Of a stretch of DNA of 21,602 nucleotides, positions 1 to 7,336 are shown piece by piece. The number at the start of each line of letters is the position of its first letter. The stretch's first letter is position 1. The stretch comes from Bacteroidia bacterium (GTDB lineage Bacteria; Bacteroidota; Bacteroidia; Flavobacteriales; Flavobacteriaceae), in contig JAUICT010000002.1 in the NCBI GenBank assembly GCA_030429325.1, positions 1 through 21,602 of the forward strand, read 5' to 3'. Made by a program: the position numbers and the translations under genes. The notes below the pieces were generated by a model. The model saw only the letters and a list, made by a program, of their open reading frames with translations. It had not been told where the DNA came from and made no database searches.

Positions 1-129
1 CAAAGCGGAAAGCCAATGTTTTCAATGCCTCCGAGCTATATTGACACTTTTCGCAGCTATGAGGTCACTAGGCCTATCTGGATGAAAACTAATGGATTAT
101 TCATTACCTCAGTGGATATGACGAGTTAA
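1..129 (+). CDS. 3' end of an unidentified CDS (partial)
   Basis: The first frame is open from the window edge to a TAA at 127-129 and gives 42 residues, beginning QSGKPMFSMPPSYIDTF and ending ITSVDMTS. I do not recognise the family. It is treated as the tail of a real gene because the frame is open from the edge, the composition looks protein-like, and the GntR-type gene begins only 9 to 24 bases after its stop, which is the spacing expected in an operon. The upstream sequence would be needed to name it. Confidence 0.45.
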   Translation, partial: QSGKPMFSMPPSYIDTFRSYEVTRPIWMKTNGLFITSVDMTS

Positions 130-153
130 GCTAAGGATTTGTATTTTAGGGAT

Positions 154-804
154 ATGAATCAGATTGGTGCCCTACGGGATATTGTCAAGAACCATCTGCT
201 TGTCCAAATCCAAAATGGAGCGTTGGAAGTGGGCAAAACCATTAATTTGGCCCAACTTTCAAGGGATATCGGGATAAGTGCCACTCCTATTCGGGAAGCT
301 TTGAGCCAATTGGCCTATGCAGGGGTAATAAAGGCGGTGCGAAATAGAGGCTTTGTCATTGCACAATTAAGTGAAAAGGAAGCCAAACACCTATACGAAA
401 CCATAGCACAACTTGAGGTAATGGCCTTGGAGGCTTCCAATTTCAGTGCTGATTCCATGGAAAGATTGCGACGCACCTTGCATTTGTTTGATGGCGAAAA
501 AGATTCCGGAGAGTGTTTGCATCTTCGGTTTATCTTTCACAAGCTGTTGGTGCAGGACTGTTCCAACCCCATTTTATTACAAATCTTGGACAATTTGAAA
601 CTCAGATTACGATTCTACGAGCAAGGTTTGATTCAAGACCTTTCCTTTTATGCAGAAATGAATCAACAAAACGAAGCAATTCTCAGTGCAATCGAAGAAG
701 ATAATGTGCCTACAGCAGCCCTTATTTTAAAAATGAATTGGATGACTGTATTGGAATATGTTACGAGAAAAATGACATCAAATGAAACTATGCGGTACCG
801 ATAA
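154..804 (+). CDS. GntR-family transcriptional regulator, FadR/FCD subfamily
   Basis: A protein of 216 residues, typical for this family. Residues 5-70 form a winged helix-turn-helix; the recognition region reads LSRDIGISATPIREALSQL, the signature of GntR regulators. The remainder (about 75-205) is helical and fits the FCD ligand-binding domain, including an RFIFHKLL segment where the metal-ligand histidine is expected. Such proteins bind operator DNA as dimers and release it on binding small carboxylic acids. The ATG at 154 was preferred; an in-frame TTG at 139, preceded very closely by AAGGA, would add five residues. It closely follows the partial CDS ending at 129, so it may regulate that upstream operon. 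It is convergent with the molybdenum operon, not divergent from its promoter, so regulation of that operon is unproven. Confidence 0.88.
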   Translation: MNQIGALRDIVKNHLLVQIQNGALEVGKTINLAQLSRDIGISATPIREALSQLAYAGVIKAVRNRGFVIAQLSEKEAKHLYETIAQLEVMALEASNFSADSMERLRRTLHLFDGEKDSGECLHLRFIFHKLLVQDCSNPILLQILDNLKLRLRFYEQGLIQDLSFYAEMNQQNEAILSAIEEDNVPTAALILKMNWMTVLEYVTRKMTSNETMRYR

Positions 805-848
805 AAATAATTTGGACTCCATTACGTTTTGATACAAAAACAGTTTCG

Positions 849-992
849 ATGCAATTTTTGAACAAAGAAATAGAAGCGTTGACCAAACGGAAAAAAACCA
901 AGACACTGGTAAAAAGGCAAGTGTCCTGCGGAATTTTTCAGGATTTGGATACTGAAGGACTTCGGATCAATAAAAGTGCTTCTGGAAAATAG
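849..992 (+). CDS. Possible small ORF, 47 residues, between convergent genes
   Basis: An ATG-started frame of 47 codons ends at a TAG one base before the 3' end of the amidohydrolase gene. The product is basic (runs such as TKRKKTKTLVKRQ) and resembles nothing I know. It has no convincing ribosome binding site. It lies in the 189-base gap between the GntR-type gene and the convergent operon. The same frame is open, without a start, back to about 705, so chance openness or a decayed gene is as likely as a real small protein. Confidence 0.15.
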   Translation: MQFLNKEIEALTKRKKTKTLVKRQVSCGIFQDLDTEGLRINKSASGK

Positions 993-993
993 G

Positions 994-2082
994 CTATTCT
1001 TTGAATAGAGATTTGTCCAAACCGGGGATGAGTTCCAATGCATTTTTATAATAGACTTTTTTAAGGACTTCATCAGGAAGGTCCAATCCGTACATAGCCC
1101 AAAACGCGTGGTATTTTTTGTAATATGGAAAATACTCATCTGCGGTTTCCAAAACCCTGAAGTAAGTTGGAAACTCTTCAGGCTTCCAGCTATCTTTTCC
1201 AAACAGTATTCTATCTTGGTATTTAATGAAAAATGCCCGGGCACGTTTAGGTTGACGTCCCAACTCGGCAATAATGGCTCCAATACCCACATACATATTG
1301 GGCATTTCTTGCATAAACTCGTCAAGTTTATCCAGATTATTGGCATACCAGCCCATGTGCGCGTTGATAAACTTGGTCTTCGGATGTTTTTTAAACATAC
1401 GATGTTGTTCGTCAATGATTTGTTGCCAGGGAGCGGGGTCAGTGGCAGAGCGTTTTCTCCTTGGGTGGGTCTTAAGTTCCAACCATCGTTCATTGTTGCT
1501 GTCCATAGGATCCCAAAAGGATTTTGGGTCGGCGGAATGAATCAATACCGGAATACCAAGCTCAGCACATTTTTCCCAAATGGGGTCTAATCTGGGGTCA
1601 TCCACGGCGACTCGCTTGCCGTTCACGTCAGTGTTTCTTAATCCCAAACTTTTATATACTTTCAATCCTTTGGCACCACTCTTTACATCTTCTTCCAGTT
1701 GTGCCGCTGCACGTTCTCCCCAATTGGACCCTCCGACGTCATTAAAATCGACATTGGCAAAAATGGCAAATCGATTGGGATAATGTTGCTTTACGTTGCG
1801 CAATTTAGCTTTTAGGTCCTCTCCTGACCCACCGCTTAAATTCACCATAATACCCTCATTGAGCCTGTCCATATCTTTAATCAGCGTGGACAAGTCTTGG
1901 GTGCCCATACGGAACTGGTGACTATGCACATCAATAAAGGTAAACTTAGCCCGCTCCACAGGGTGTTCAGGAACCACCAAAGTGGACTTCGGATTGTATT
2001 CCTCAAATCCCATTTCTTGCGCATTAATGGTTAAAAGAGTGGTGAAAAACGTAAGGGAAAAAGCTATGCTTTTGATTCTCAT
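994..2082 (-). CDS. Secreted amidohydrolase (Amidohydrolase_2-type TIM barrel)
   Basis: A protein of 362 residues. Residues 1-21 are a signal peptide (hydrophobic core, then INAQ), so it should act in the periplasm or outside. The rest is a metal-dependent TIM-barrel hydrolase: the first-strand HxH motif is in DVHSHQ (H53, H55), later ligands are H182 (LIHSAD) and H242 (NAHMGW), and the catalytic acid is probably D297 (FGKDSW). Relatives hydrolyse C-N or C-O bonds or decarboxylate aromatic acids; the substrate cannot be read from sequence. It is the last gene of the minus-strand operon. Its ATG overlaps the mocA-like stop codon (ATGA), so translation is probably coupled. Its place behind a Tat-exported molybdenum hydroxylase suggests that it acts on the oxidised product; this is inference. 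Confidence 0.87.
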   Translation of the reverse strand: MRIKSIAFSLTFFTTLLTINAQEMGFEEYNPKSTLVVPEHPVERAKFTFIDVHSHQFRMGTQDLSTLIKDMDRLNEGIMVNLSGGSGEDLKAKLRNVKQHYPNRFAIFANVDFNDVGGSNWGERAAAQLEEDVKSGAKGLKVYKSLGLRNTDVNGKRVAVDDPRLDPIWEKCAELGIPVLIHSADPKSFWDPMDSNNERWLELKTHPRRKRSATDPAPWQQIIDEQHRMFKKHPKTKFINAHMGWYANNLDKLDEFMQEMPNMYVGIGAIIAELGRQPKRARAFFIKYQDRILFGKDSWKPEEFPTYFRVLETADEYFPYYKKYHAFWAMYGLDLPDEVLKKVYYKNALELIPGLDKSLFKE

Positions 2083-2672
2083 GGTGTGGTTTTGATTAAC
2101 TGGTTATAGGTTTCTTGGGTGTCAATATCAATTTCCTTTCCTTCTGGTTGAAGGACAGAGATTTGTTTTTTGTGGGCTTTGATAATTTGTCTTGCCCCAA
2201 CATCCCCGTGCAATTGGGTAAGCTCCAAAAATAGATGTTTGGGGAAAATGGCAGGTACTCCTGTTTTCTCTCCGTAAGCCGTGGCTGTAATCTTGGATGG
2301 ATCCTTTTTAAACCTGCTTTTGAGTTGGTTCAGGTAAGCGGCGTCCAATAAGGGTTGGTCCACCAGCATAATCAAAATGCCATCCGCGGAAGGGTTCTCT
2401 TTCAAAATATGTTGTATGCCTTTGGAGATGGAACTTCCCATTCCCAACTCCCAATCGGAATTGTGGATGGATTCAACTGCACCGGGAATAACATTTTGGA
2501 TGAGCTCCTCATGGGCCCCATACACCACGGTGACGGAATCGGACACTTTTTTTGCTTGTTCCATAGCATGTCCCAACAATGTGGTGTCCTTCCAAGGGAG
2601 CAATTGTTTGGCCATGCCCTTCATACGTGAAGAGGCTCCGGCTGCCAATATCAGAATGGAAATCTTGGCCAT
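2079..2672 (-). CDS. mocA: MocA-like molybdenum cofactor cytidylyltransferase (NTP transferase)
   Basis: A protein of 197 residues with the MobA-like NTP-transferase fold. The nucleotide-binding loop reads LAAGASSRMKG followed by KQLLPW (residues 9-27), the metal-binding region is LVDQPLL (D105), and GDVGARQI is at about 156-163. The KQLLPW and GDxGAR features fit the MocA/PucB/YgfJ branch, which attaches CMP to molybdopterin to make the cytosine dinucleotide form used by bacterial xanthine-dehydrogenase-family enzymes, more than the GMP-transferring MobA branch. It starts one base after the xdhC stop, and its own stop overlaps the amidohydrolase start. This pairing with xdhC and a molybdenum hydroxylase supports the MCD role. 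The assignment to cytidine, not guanosine, is family-based. Confidence 0.8.
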   Translation of the reverse strand: MAKISILILAAGASSRMKGMAKQLLPWKDTTLLGHAMEQAKKVSDSVTVVYGAHEELIQNVIPGAVESIHNSDWELGMGSSISKGIQHILKENPSADGILIMLVDQPLLDAAYLNQLKSRFKKDPSKITATAYGEKTGVPAIFPKHLFLELTQLHGDVGARQIIKAHKKQISVLQPEGKEIDIDTQETYNQLIKTTP

Positions 2673-2673
2673 G

Positions 2674-3672
2674 CTAGGTATGTATTTTTCCCATTTTATC
2701 CTTCAAGAGCTGTGGCTCTTTATTGTTGATCACGGATAGGATTTCGGATAAGATGGAGATGGCAATCTCTTGAGGAGTTTCCGCACCAATATCAATCCCT
2801 GCGGGGCCATGGATTTGGTCCAAAAATGCTTCGGATACATCAGGGCAGCGTTCCAAAAGTTCACCGAACAGCTTTTCCCTGCGTTTAAAAGGCCCCAATA
2901 GTCCAATATAAGCCCCACGTTCATCCTTTAGGGCCATGACAAACTGTAGGTCCTTGACAAAACTATGGGTCATGATGACCACGGCCGTTTGTGGGTCCAG
3001 ACTATATTGAAATGCTTCTGGTTCCACCTGAATTAGTTTATGGATGCCCGGAAAGTCTTTCTCTGTTTTTTCTTCCCTGGGATTGGCCACAACGCTTACT
3101 TCCCATCCTGTAAATGCAGCAAATTGACACAATTGCACGGCGTCGTGCTCCGCGCCAATGATCAACAACTGAAAGCAAGGCTGCATTTCTTGTTCAAAAA
3201 CGGCAAGCCCTTCTTTTGGGCCAACTTCATCGGTCACGGGGAACATGTTGTCTCCAAACTGGAACTCGGAATGATAGTTGTCGTTATCACTTTGCTCTTT
3301 TTGATAATAGGAAATGATTTGGAACGGCTTTCTGTTTTCAATGGTATTCCAGAAATGGGTCAAAAAGGTTACATTGGGCTTAAAGGTCTCCAACAAGATG
3401 TACAGAATACCTTCGCAACCCAAGCGATAACGTCCGTCATACACCATGATTCGTGAAGTTCCCGTAGCAAAGACGGCTTGAGCCTGTCGTAGCACTTCTT
3501 TCTCCACGCATCCACCGCTCACGGCTCCGACCATGTCCCCATTCTCAAAAATGAGCATACGAACACCAGGCCTACGGTACGATGAACCTTCCAACGCAAC
3601 GACCGTGGCAAGAACCGCCGCTCCCCCCCTTTCTTGATATTGCTTTACTATGTTTTTTAATTCGTGTGTCAT
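2674..3672 (-). CDS. xdhC: XdhC/CoxI-family molybdenum hydroxylase maturation factor
   Basis: A protein of 332 residues. An N-terminal XdhC_CoxI domain (about 15-95) carries TVVALEGSSYRRPG and GAVSGGCVE with its conserved cysteine (C55). After a variable linker comes a C-terminal Rossmann-type XdhC domain (about 167-315) with LLIIGAEHDAVQL and a Gly-rich YIGLLGPFKRR segment. Known family members bind the cofactor, support its sulfuration and deliver it to xanthine-dehydrogenase-type apoenzymes in the cytoplasm. The ATG at 3672 is chosen because it overlaps the moeA stop as ATGA; a TTG two codons upstream is possible but less likely. The client is probably the hydroxylase encoded at the head of the same operon. 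Confidence 0.9.
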   Translation of the reverse strand: MTHELKNIVKQYQERGGAAVLATVVALEGSSYRRPGVRMLIFENGDMVGAVSGGCVEKEVLRQAQAVFATGTSRIMVYDGRYRLGCEGILYILLETFKPNVTFLTHFWNTIENRKPFQIISYYQKEQSDNDNYHSEFQFGDNMFPVTDEVGPKEGLAVFEQEMQPCFQLLIIGAEHDAVQLCQFAAFTGWEVSVVANPREEKTEKDFPGIHKLIQVEPEAFQYSLDPQTAVVIMTHSFVKDLQFVMALKDERGAYIGLLGPFKRREKLFGELLERCPDVSEAFLDQIHGPAGIDIGAETPQEIAISILSEILSVINNKEPQLLKDKMGKIHT

Positions 3673-4868
3673 TGCCAAAGATTTCGGGTGGGTATAAAAA
3701 TGACTTTTGCCTCTTTTTGAAGGGTTTTCTTTGGGGGTATCAAAACAAAACCATCCACTTTAGAAAGTCCTACTAAATCTCCTGACCCGGATGTTGATAA
3801 GGTTTTTGCCATTAAACACCCCTCCTGTATATCGATTTTAACCCCAATGAAAAGCGTTAAACCCGTTTCATTGGTATAGGGTTTCTCTAAAGTTACGGTA
3901 AAATGATTTGGTTCCCCGTCTAAAGTTTTACAAAGCCACGGCTTAAAATATAGATGATAGTTAACAAAAGTGGAAACTGGATTTCCAGGGAACGAGAACA
4001 TAATGGTTTTGTTTTTCATATGTTTTCCAAACCAAAATGGCTTCCCCGGACGTTGTAGTACCTTATGGAAAACTTTTTCCACGCCCAATACTTCAAAGGT
4101 TTTTGGCAGAAAATCGTACTTCCCCATGGAAACACCTCCACTAAGCAGCAATACATCATAAGTTTCCATGAGTTCCTTAAGTTTTTCTTCAATACTGGAA
4201 GGGTTATCCATTAGATGATATGTGCTTGCGGTAATATGTTCCATTTCCAGAAGGGCTCGCAAAGAATGGGAATTGGATTTTCTAATTTGAAACGGCAGAG
4301 GAACTTCTTCCACATCTACCAATTCATTTCCTGTTGAAATGACGGCAACCTTGGGAAGTTTTTTCACCATAACTTGTGCCTTTCCCACCGAGGCCAACAC
4401 TCCAATTTCGGCAGAAGTGATTGGGATACCTTGTTGAAGTAGAACTTCACCTTGATGAATGTCGCTAGCTTGATAATGTATGTTTTGCCCTTTTTTAATG
4501 GGTTTATTAACTGTAAATACGTCACCCTTCTTGGAAGTATGCTCGTACATGATCACCGTGTCGGCATTTTTGGGTACGATTGCCCCTGTCATGACTTCTG
4601 TGCAATTGCTGCTATTCTCCAATGATATTTGGGGAGTTCCCGCTTGAGCCATTCCAGAAACGACAAAGGTTGCCCCTTGGGATTTAATAGCATCAAATTG
4701 TATGGCAATGCCATCCTTGGTAGATCTATCAAAAGGGGGGAAATCCCTGTCGGCTATAATATTTTCGGCCAAAACCCTCCCTTGGGATTCTTCCAAGGGG
4801 ACAGTTTCTTTCCCATAATCTTGTGCATGGTCCAGCACTTTTTTTAGCGCGTCATCAAATTCAATCAT
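3669..4868 (-). CDS. moeA: Molybdopterin molybdotransferase MoeA
   Basis: A protein of 399 residues, normal for MoeA, which inserts molybdate into adenylated molybdopterin. Visible landmarks: FPPFDRSTKDGIA (43-55, with the conserved Asp at 52), EVMTGAIVP (91-99), the MoCF core VISTGNEL (176-183) and LLSGGVSMGKYDFLP (241-255, Asp252), QRPGKPFWFG (272-281) and FPGNPVS (293-299), followed by the small MoeA C-terminal domain. It is cytoplasmic. Its start overlaps the TauE-type stop by four bases and its stop overlaps the xdhC start in the same ATGA arrangement. No fused MogA/Cnx1G domain is present, so a separate adenylyltransferase is expected elsewhere in the genome. Confidence 0.96.
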   Translation of the reverse strand: MIEFDDALKKVLDHAQDYGKETVPLEESQGRVLAENIIADRDFPPFDRSTKDGIAIQFDAIKSQGATFVVSGMAQAGTPQISLENSSNCTEVMTGAIVPKNADTVIMYEHTSKKGDVFTVNKPIKKGQNIHYQASDIHQGEVLLQQGIPITSAEIGVLASVGKAQVMVKKLPKVAVISTGNELVDVEEVPLPFQIRKSNSHSLRALLEMEHITASTYHLMDNPSSIEEKLKELMETYDVLLLSGGVSMGKYDFLPKTFEVLGVEKVFHKVLQRPGKPFWFGKHMKNKTIMFSFPGNPVSTFVNYHLYFKPWLCKTLDGEPNHFTVTLEKPYTNETGLTLFIGVKIDIQEGCLMAKTLSTSGSGDLVGLSKVDGFVLIPPKKTLQKEAKVIFIPTRNLWQ

Positions 4869-5647
4869 GAAAAAAAGTTTACTTCCAATCCATTTTTGAG
4901 CAGTACCCGAATTCCTACAAAGAGCACCAACAAGCCAGTCAACAATCGAATACGCTTTGCTGATAACTTTCCAATGCTCAACCGTACGCCTAGCTGCCCA
5001 CCCATTAGAACGGCGAACAGCAACCCCAATATTTCGGGCCAGAAGATTTCAAAAGAGTTACTGACAAATAGTCCCCCAATGCCTGAAACGGAATTGACCA
5101 AGATGAAGAAACTGGCCAAAGAGGCAATGACAATCGGTTTGTCCCATTTCATATAGTTGAGGATGGGTGCCAAGAATATACCTCCGCCAATGCCTACCAA
5201 ACCAGACAAAAGCCCAATCCCCGCTCCCAGAAGATAGGAAACATAGCTTGGGTATTCTTTTACGTTGAAGTTGGAGCGTAAAGAAAGGGTTTGGTAGATC
5301 AGCGCTATGGCTGATACAATCAAGGCCAAGGCCAACAAAATAAAGAAAACCTGCTCCTTCAACCGGAATGAGGCCCCAAAAAAGGCCATGGGGATACTGG
5401 CGACCACAAATGGGATGAATTTTTTTAGAGGCAAATGCCCATTCTTGTAGTAGAGATAACAGCTTCCCGTAACCACGGTGAGGTTACACAGCAAAGCTGT
5501 TGTCCGGATAGCAAAGAAACTCGTCAGGACCAAGGTAAGGATGGCCAAGTAACTTGAACCTCCCCCAAAACCAACCGCTGAGTATAGCGTTGCAACTATA
5601 AAGAATGCGAGAGTTAGTAAGATGAAGTCTACAGAAGCTAGGGACAT
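4865..5647 (-). CDS. TauE/SafE-family membrane permease
   Basis: A protein of 260 residues, nearly all hydrophobic, with about eight predicted membrane segments. It has two Gly-rich repeats typical of the TauE/SafE (UPF0721) family: AVGFGGGSSYLA near residue 24 and GLVGIGGGIFLAPIL near 155. Family members are proposed exporters or importers of sulfite, sulfoacetate and other small sulfur-containing or organic anions. The gene overlaps moeB by 10 bases and moeA by 4, so it belongs to the molybdenum operon. No modABC molybdate importer is visible, so transport of molybdate, a sulfur compound or the hydroxylase substrate or product are all open possibilities. The substrate is unknown. Confidence 0.9.
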   Translation of the reverse strand: MSLASVDFILLTLAFFIVATLYSAVGFGGGSSYLAILTLVLTSFFAIRTTALLCNLTVVTGSCYLYYKNGHLPLKKFIPFVVASIPMAFFGASFRLKEQVFFILLALALIVSAIALIYQTLSLRSNFNVKEYPSYVSYLLGAGIGLLSGLVGIGGGIFLAPILNYMKWDKPIVIASLASFFILVNSVSGIGGLFVSNSFEIFWPEILGLLFAVLMGGQLGVRLSIGKLSAKRIRLLTGLLVLFVGIRVLLKNGLEVNFFS

Positions 5648-6705
5648 AGCGTCATCATTTTGTTCATGCCGCCCAAGACGTTATAAAACCTTTTATTGGG
5701 ATAGGTAATCTGTAGTTGTTGTATGGCTTGCTCACTGCGTTTTCCCGATTGGCATATGACATATACTTCTTCCGCCCCAACAATGTGTTCCGACACCGAT
5801 TCCAAATGAGCTAAAGGAGTATTGATGGATTCATTAAGGTGTTGATCATTAAACTCCTCAGGAGTACGCACATCCAATATAACTATACTTTGTTGAGAGT
5901 CTATCAGAACCTGAAATTCTTCCGCACGGATTGAAGGCACTACGCTACAATCCAGTGGTTGATATTGGTCTTGTAATTTTTTGATTTTTTGATTTTCAGG
6001 CTTGGCTTTAAAACCAATTTTGGTGGACTGTTGGGTCAGTCCATCAAAGAGTAATAACTTTCCTGATAGGACCTCTCCTATTCCGGTCAATATCTTTACG
6101 GTCTCCAAGGCCTGAAGGGTGCCAATGATTCCAGGAATTACGCCCAAAACCCCATTCTCGTTGCAATTGGGAACTTCTTCAGGACTTGGCATGTTGGGAT
6201 ATAAACAGCGATAGGTAGGACCATTGTTGTAATTGAACACACTCACATGTCCTTCAAAACTGTGTAATGCGCCATAGACAAAAGGTTTTCCCAAGATAAC
6301 ACAGGCATCGTTGATGAGATACCGTGTTGGAAAATTATCTGTGGCATCCACCACCAAGTCATACGATTTGATGACCTCCAACGCATTGTCCTTGGTCAAA
6401 AAGGTGTCATGTAAAATAAACTGTGTGTTAGAATTTTGTGCGCTCAATTTTTTATGGGTCACTTCCAGCTTGGACCTTCCCAAGTCATTTTCGGCATAAA
6501 GGGTTTGTCGTTGCAGGTTGTGCAATTCAACGGTGTCTTGATCCATAAGGCCTAAAGTGCCCACACCCATAGCATTGAGGTACTGCAATGCGGGAAGGCC
6601 CAGCCCCCCCAAACCCACGACCAAGACTTTAGCACCAGCGAGCTTCTGCTGCCCTTCAGGACCAAAATCCTTTAATTGGGTCTGTCTGATATACCTACTC
6701 TCCAT
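5638..6705 (-). CDS. moeB: MoeB/ThiF-type adenylyltransferase fused to a rhodanese domain
   Basis: A protein of 355 residues. Residues 1-245 form an E1-like ThiF domain: RQTQLKDFG, the nucleotide loop GLGGLG (31-36), DATDNFPTR with D120/D123, RCLYP (C167) and PNCNENGVLG (C181). Residues 260-355 are a rhodanese domain with LDVRTPEEF and the active-site loop ICQSGKRS (C318). Such fusions activate the C-terminal Gly-Gly of MoaD or ThiS and can pass sulfur to it. The MoaD partner is encoded upstream in the same operon. Unusually, the two Cys-x-x-Cys pairs that bind structural zinc in E. coli MoeB are not intact: TYRC has lost the first Cys, and no pair follows the FKAKPENQ segment. A ThiS-activating role cannot be excluded, but the context favours MoaD. 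Confidence 0.9.
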   Translation of the reverse strand: MESRYIRQTQLKDFGPEGQQKLAGAKVLVVGLGGLGLPALQYLNAMGVGTLGLMDQDTVELHNLQRQTLYAENDLGRSKLEVTHKKLSAQNSNTQFILHDTFLTKDNALEVIKSYDLVVDATDNFPTRYLINDACVILGKPFVYGALHSFEGHVSVFNYNNGPTYRCLYPNMPSPEEVPNCNENGVLGVIPGIIGTLQALETVKILTGIGEVLSGKLLLFDGLTQQSTKIGFKAKPENQKIKKLQDQYQPLDCSVVPSIRAEEFQVLIDSQQSIVILDVRTPEEFNDQHLNESINTPLAHLESVSEHIVGAEEVYVICQSGKRSEQAIQQLQITYPNKRFYNVLGGMNKMMTLCP

Positions 6706-7303
6706 GGTTCAGCGCGATTTTTGATTTCGCAAACTCGTATTCCGATAGTGAATTGGCATTGTACAAGACCTCATCATGCTCAGGGAAGACCAATTTAGTG
6801 TCTGTATTGAGCAGGAATTTTCGGGGACAGGAACTTTCCGATGTTTCCAAGTGGGTTATTGCCTTTTGAAGCCCTTTGGGTTCCCAAATGGTAATCAAAG
6901 GTTCGGGCAGCTTCGTTTGGTTGGTCGCAAAGGAAGTGGCCGATACATTCGGGTCCCTTTGTTCCACCAATTGTTTTATGCTTTCCAAATCCAAAAGAGG
7001 AAGGTCACAGGCCAACACTAACCAAGCAACATCTGAATGCAAAGCATGCGCACTAAGAATACCATTAAAAGGACCGCGATATTCATTTCTGTCCACAATG
7101 GTCTTATATGCTTTGGCAACTGTTGCTTCCTGTTCTTCGCGCATGCTTAAGAAAACAGTATTGCATAGCTGTTCCAATAACTGGTAGAGATATTCCTGCT
7201 GGGGAACGTCATGATAGGTAATCAACCCCTTATCCGACCCCATTCGGGTGCTTTTTCCTCCCGCGAGGACCAATCCGTACAATTTGGGTGTTGTTTTTTC
7301 CAT
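6695..7303 (-). CDS. mobA: Molybdenum cofactor guanylyltransferase MobA
   Basis: A protein of 202 residues, the usual MobA size. The GTP-binding signature LAGGKSTRMGSDKGL is at 13-27, GPFNGIL at 77-83, the Mg-binding ACDLPLL at 98-104 and LPEPLIT at 132-138. MobA couples GMP to Mo-molybdopterin to make the MGD cofactor of the DMSO-reductase family. Its stop lies inside the first codons of moeB (11-base overlap), and it starts 33 bases after the moaA stop. MGD is not expected to be the cofactor of the hydroxylase in this operon, so this gene probably serves another molybdoenzyme or has a relaxed nucleotide preference. Confidence 0.92.
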   Translation of the reverse strand: MEKTTPKLYGLVLAGGKSTRMGSDKGLITYHDVPQQEYLYQLLEQLCNTVFLSMREEQEATVAKAYKTIVDRNEYRGPFNGILSAHALHSDVAWLVLACDLPLLDLESIKQLVEQRDPNVSATSFATNQTKLPEPLITIWEPKGLQKAITHLETSESSCPRKFLLNTDTKLVFPEHDEVLYNANSLSEYEFAKSKIALNHGE

Positions 7304-7336
7304 TTCGCTGCTGTAATCAGATCAAGATTTGGTGAT

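Noticed and set aside
139..804. GntR-type regulator as the dedicated regulator of the molybdenum operon
   Set aside because: It lies at the 3' end of that operon in convergent orientation, about 10 kb from the operon start, and is close to a different upstream gene. No shared operator was seen.
902..925. Inverted repeat GACACT-N12-AGTGTC between the convergent genes
   Set aside because: Only a 6-bp stem with a 12-base loop and no adjacent T-run on either strand, so it is not called a terminator for either the GntR-type gene or the operon.
822..1493. 223-codon minus-strand frame in the amidohydrolase region
   Set aside because: It is out of frame with a gene that has clear catalytic motifs, and its translation has no recognisable domain. 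It is a shadow frame.
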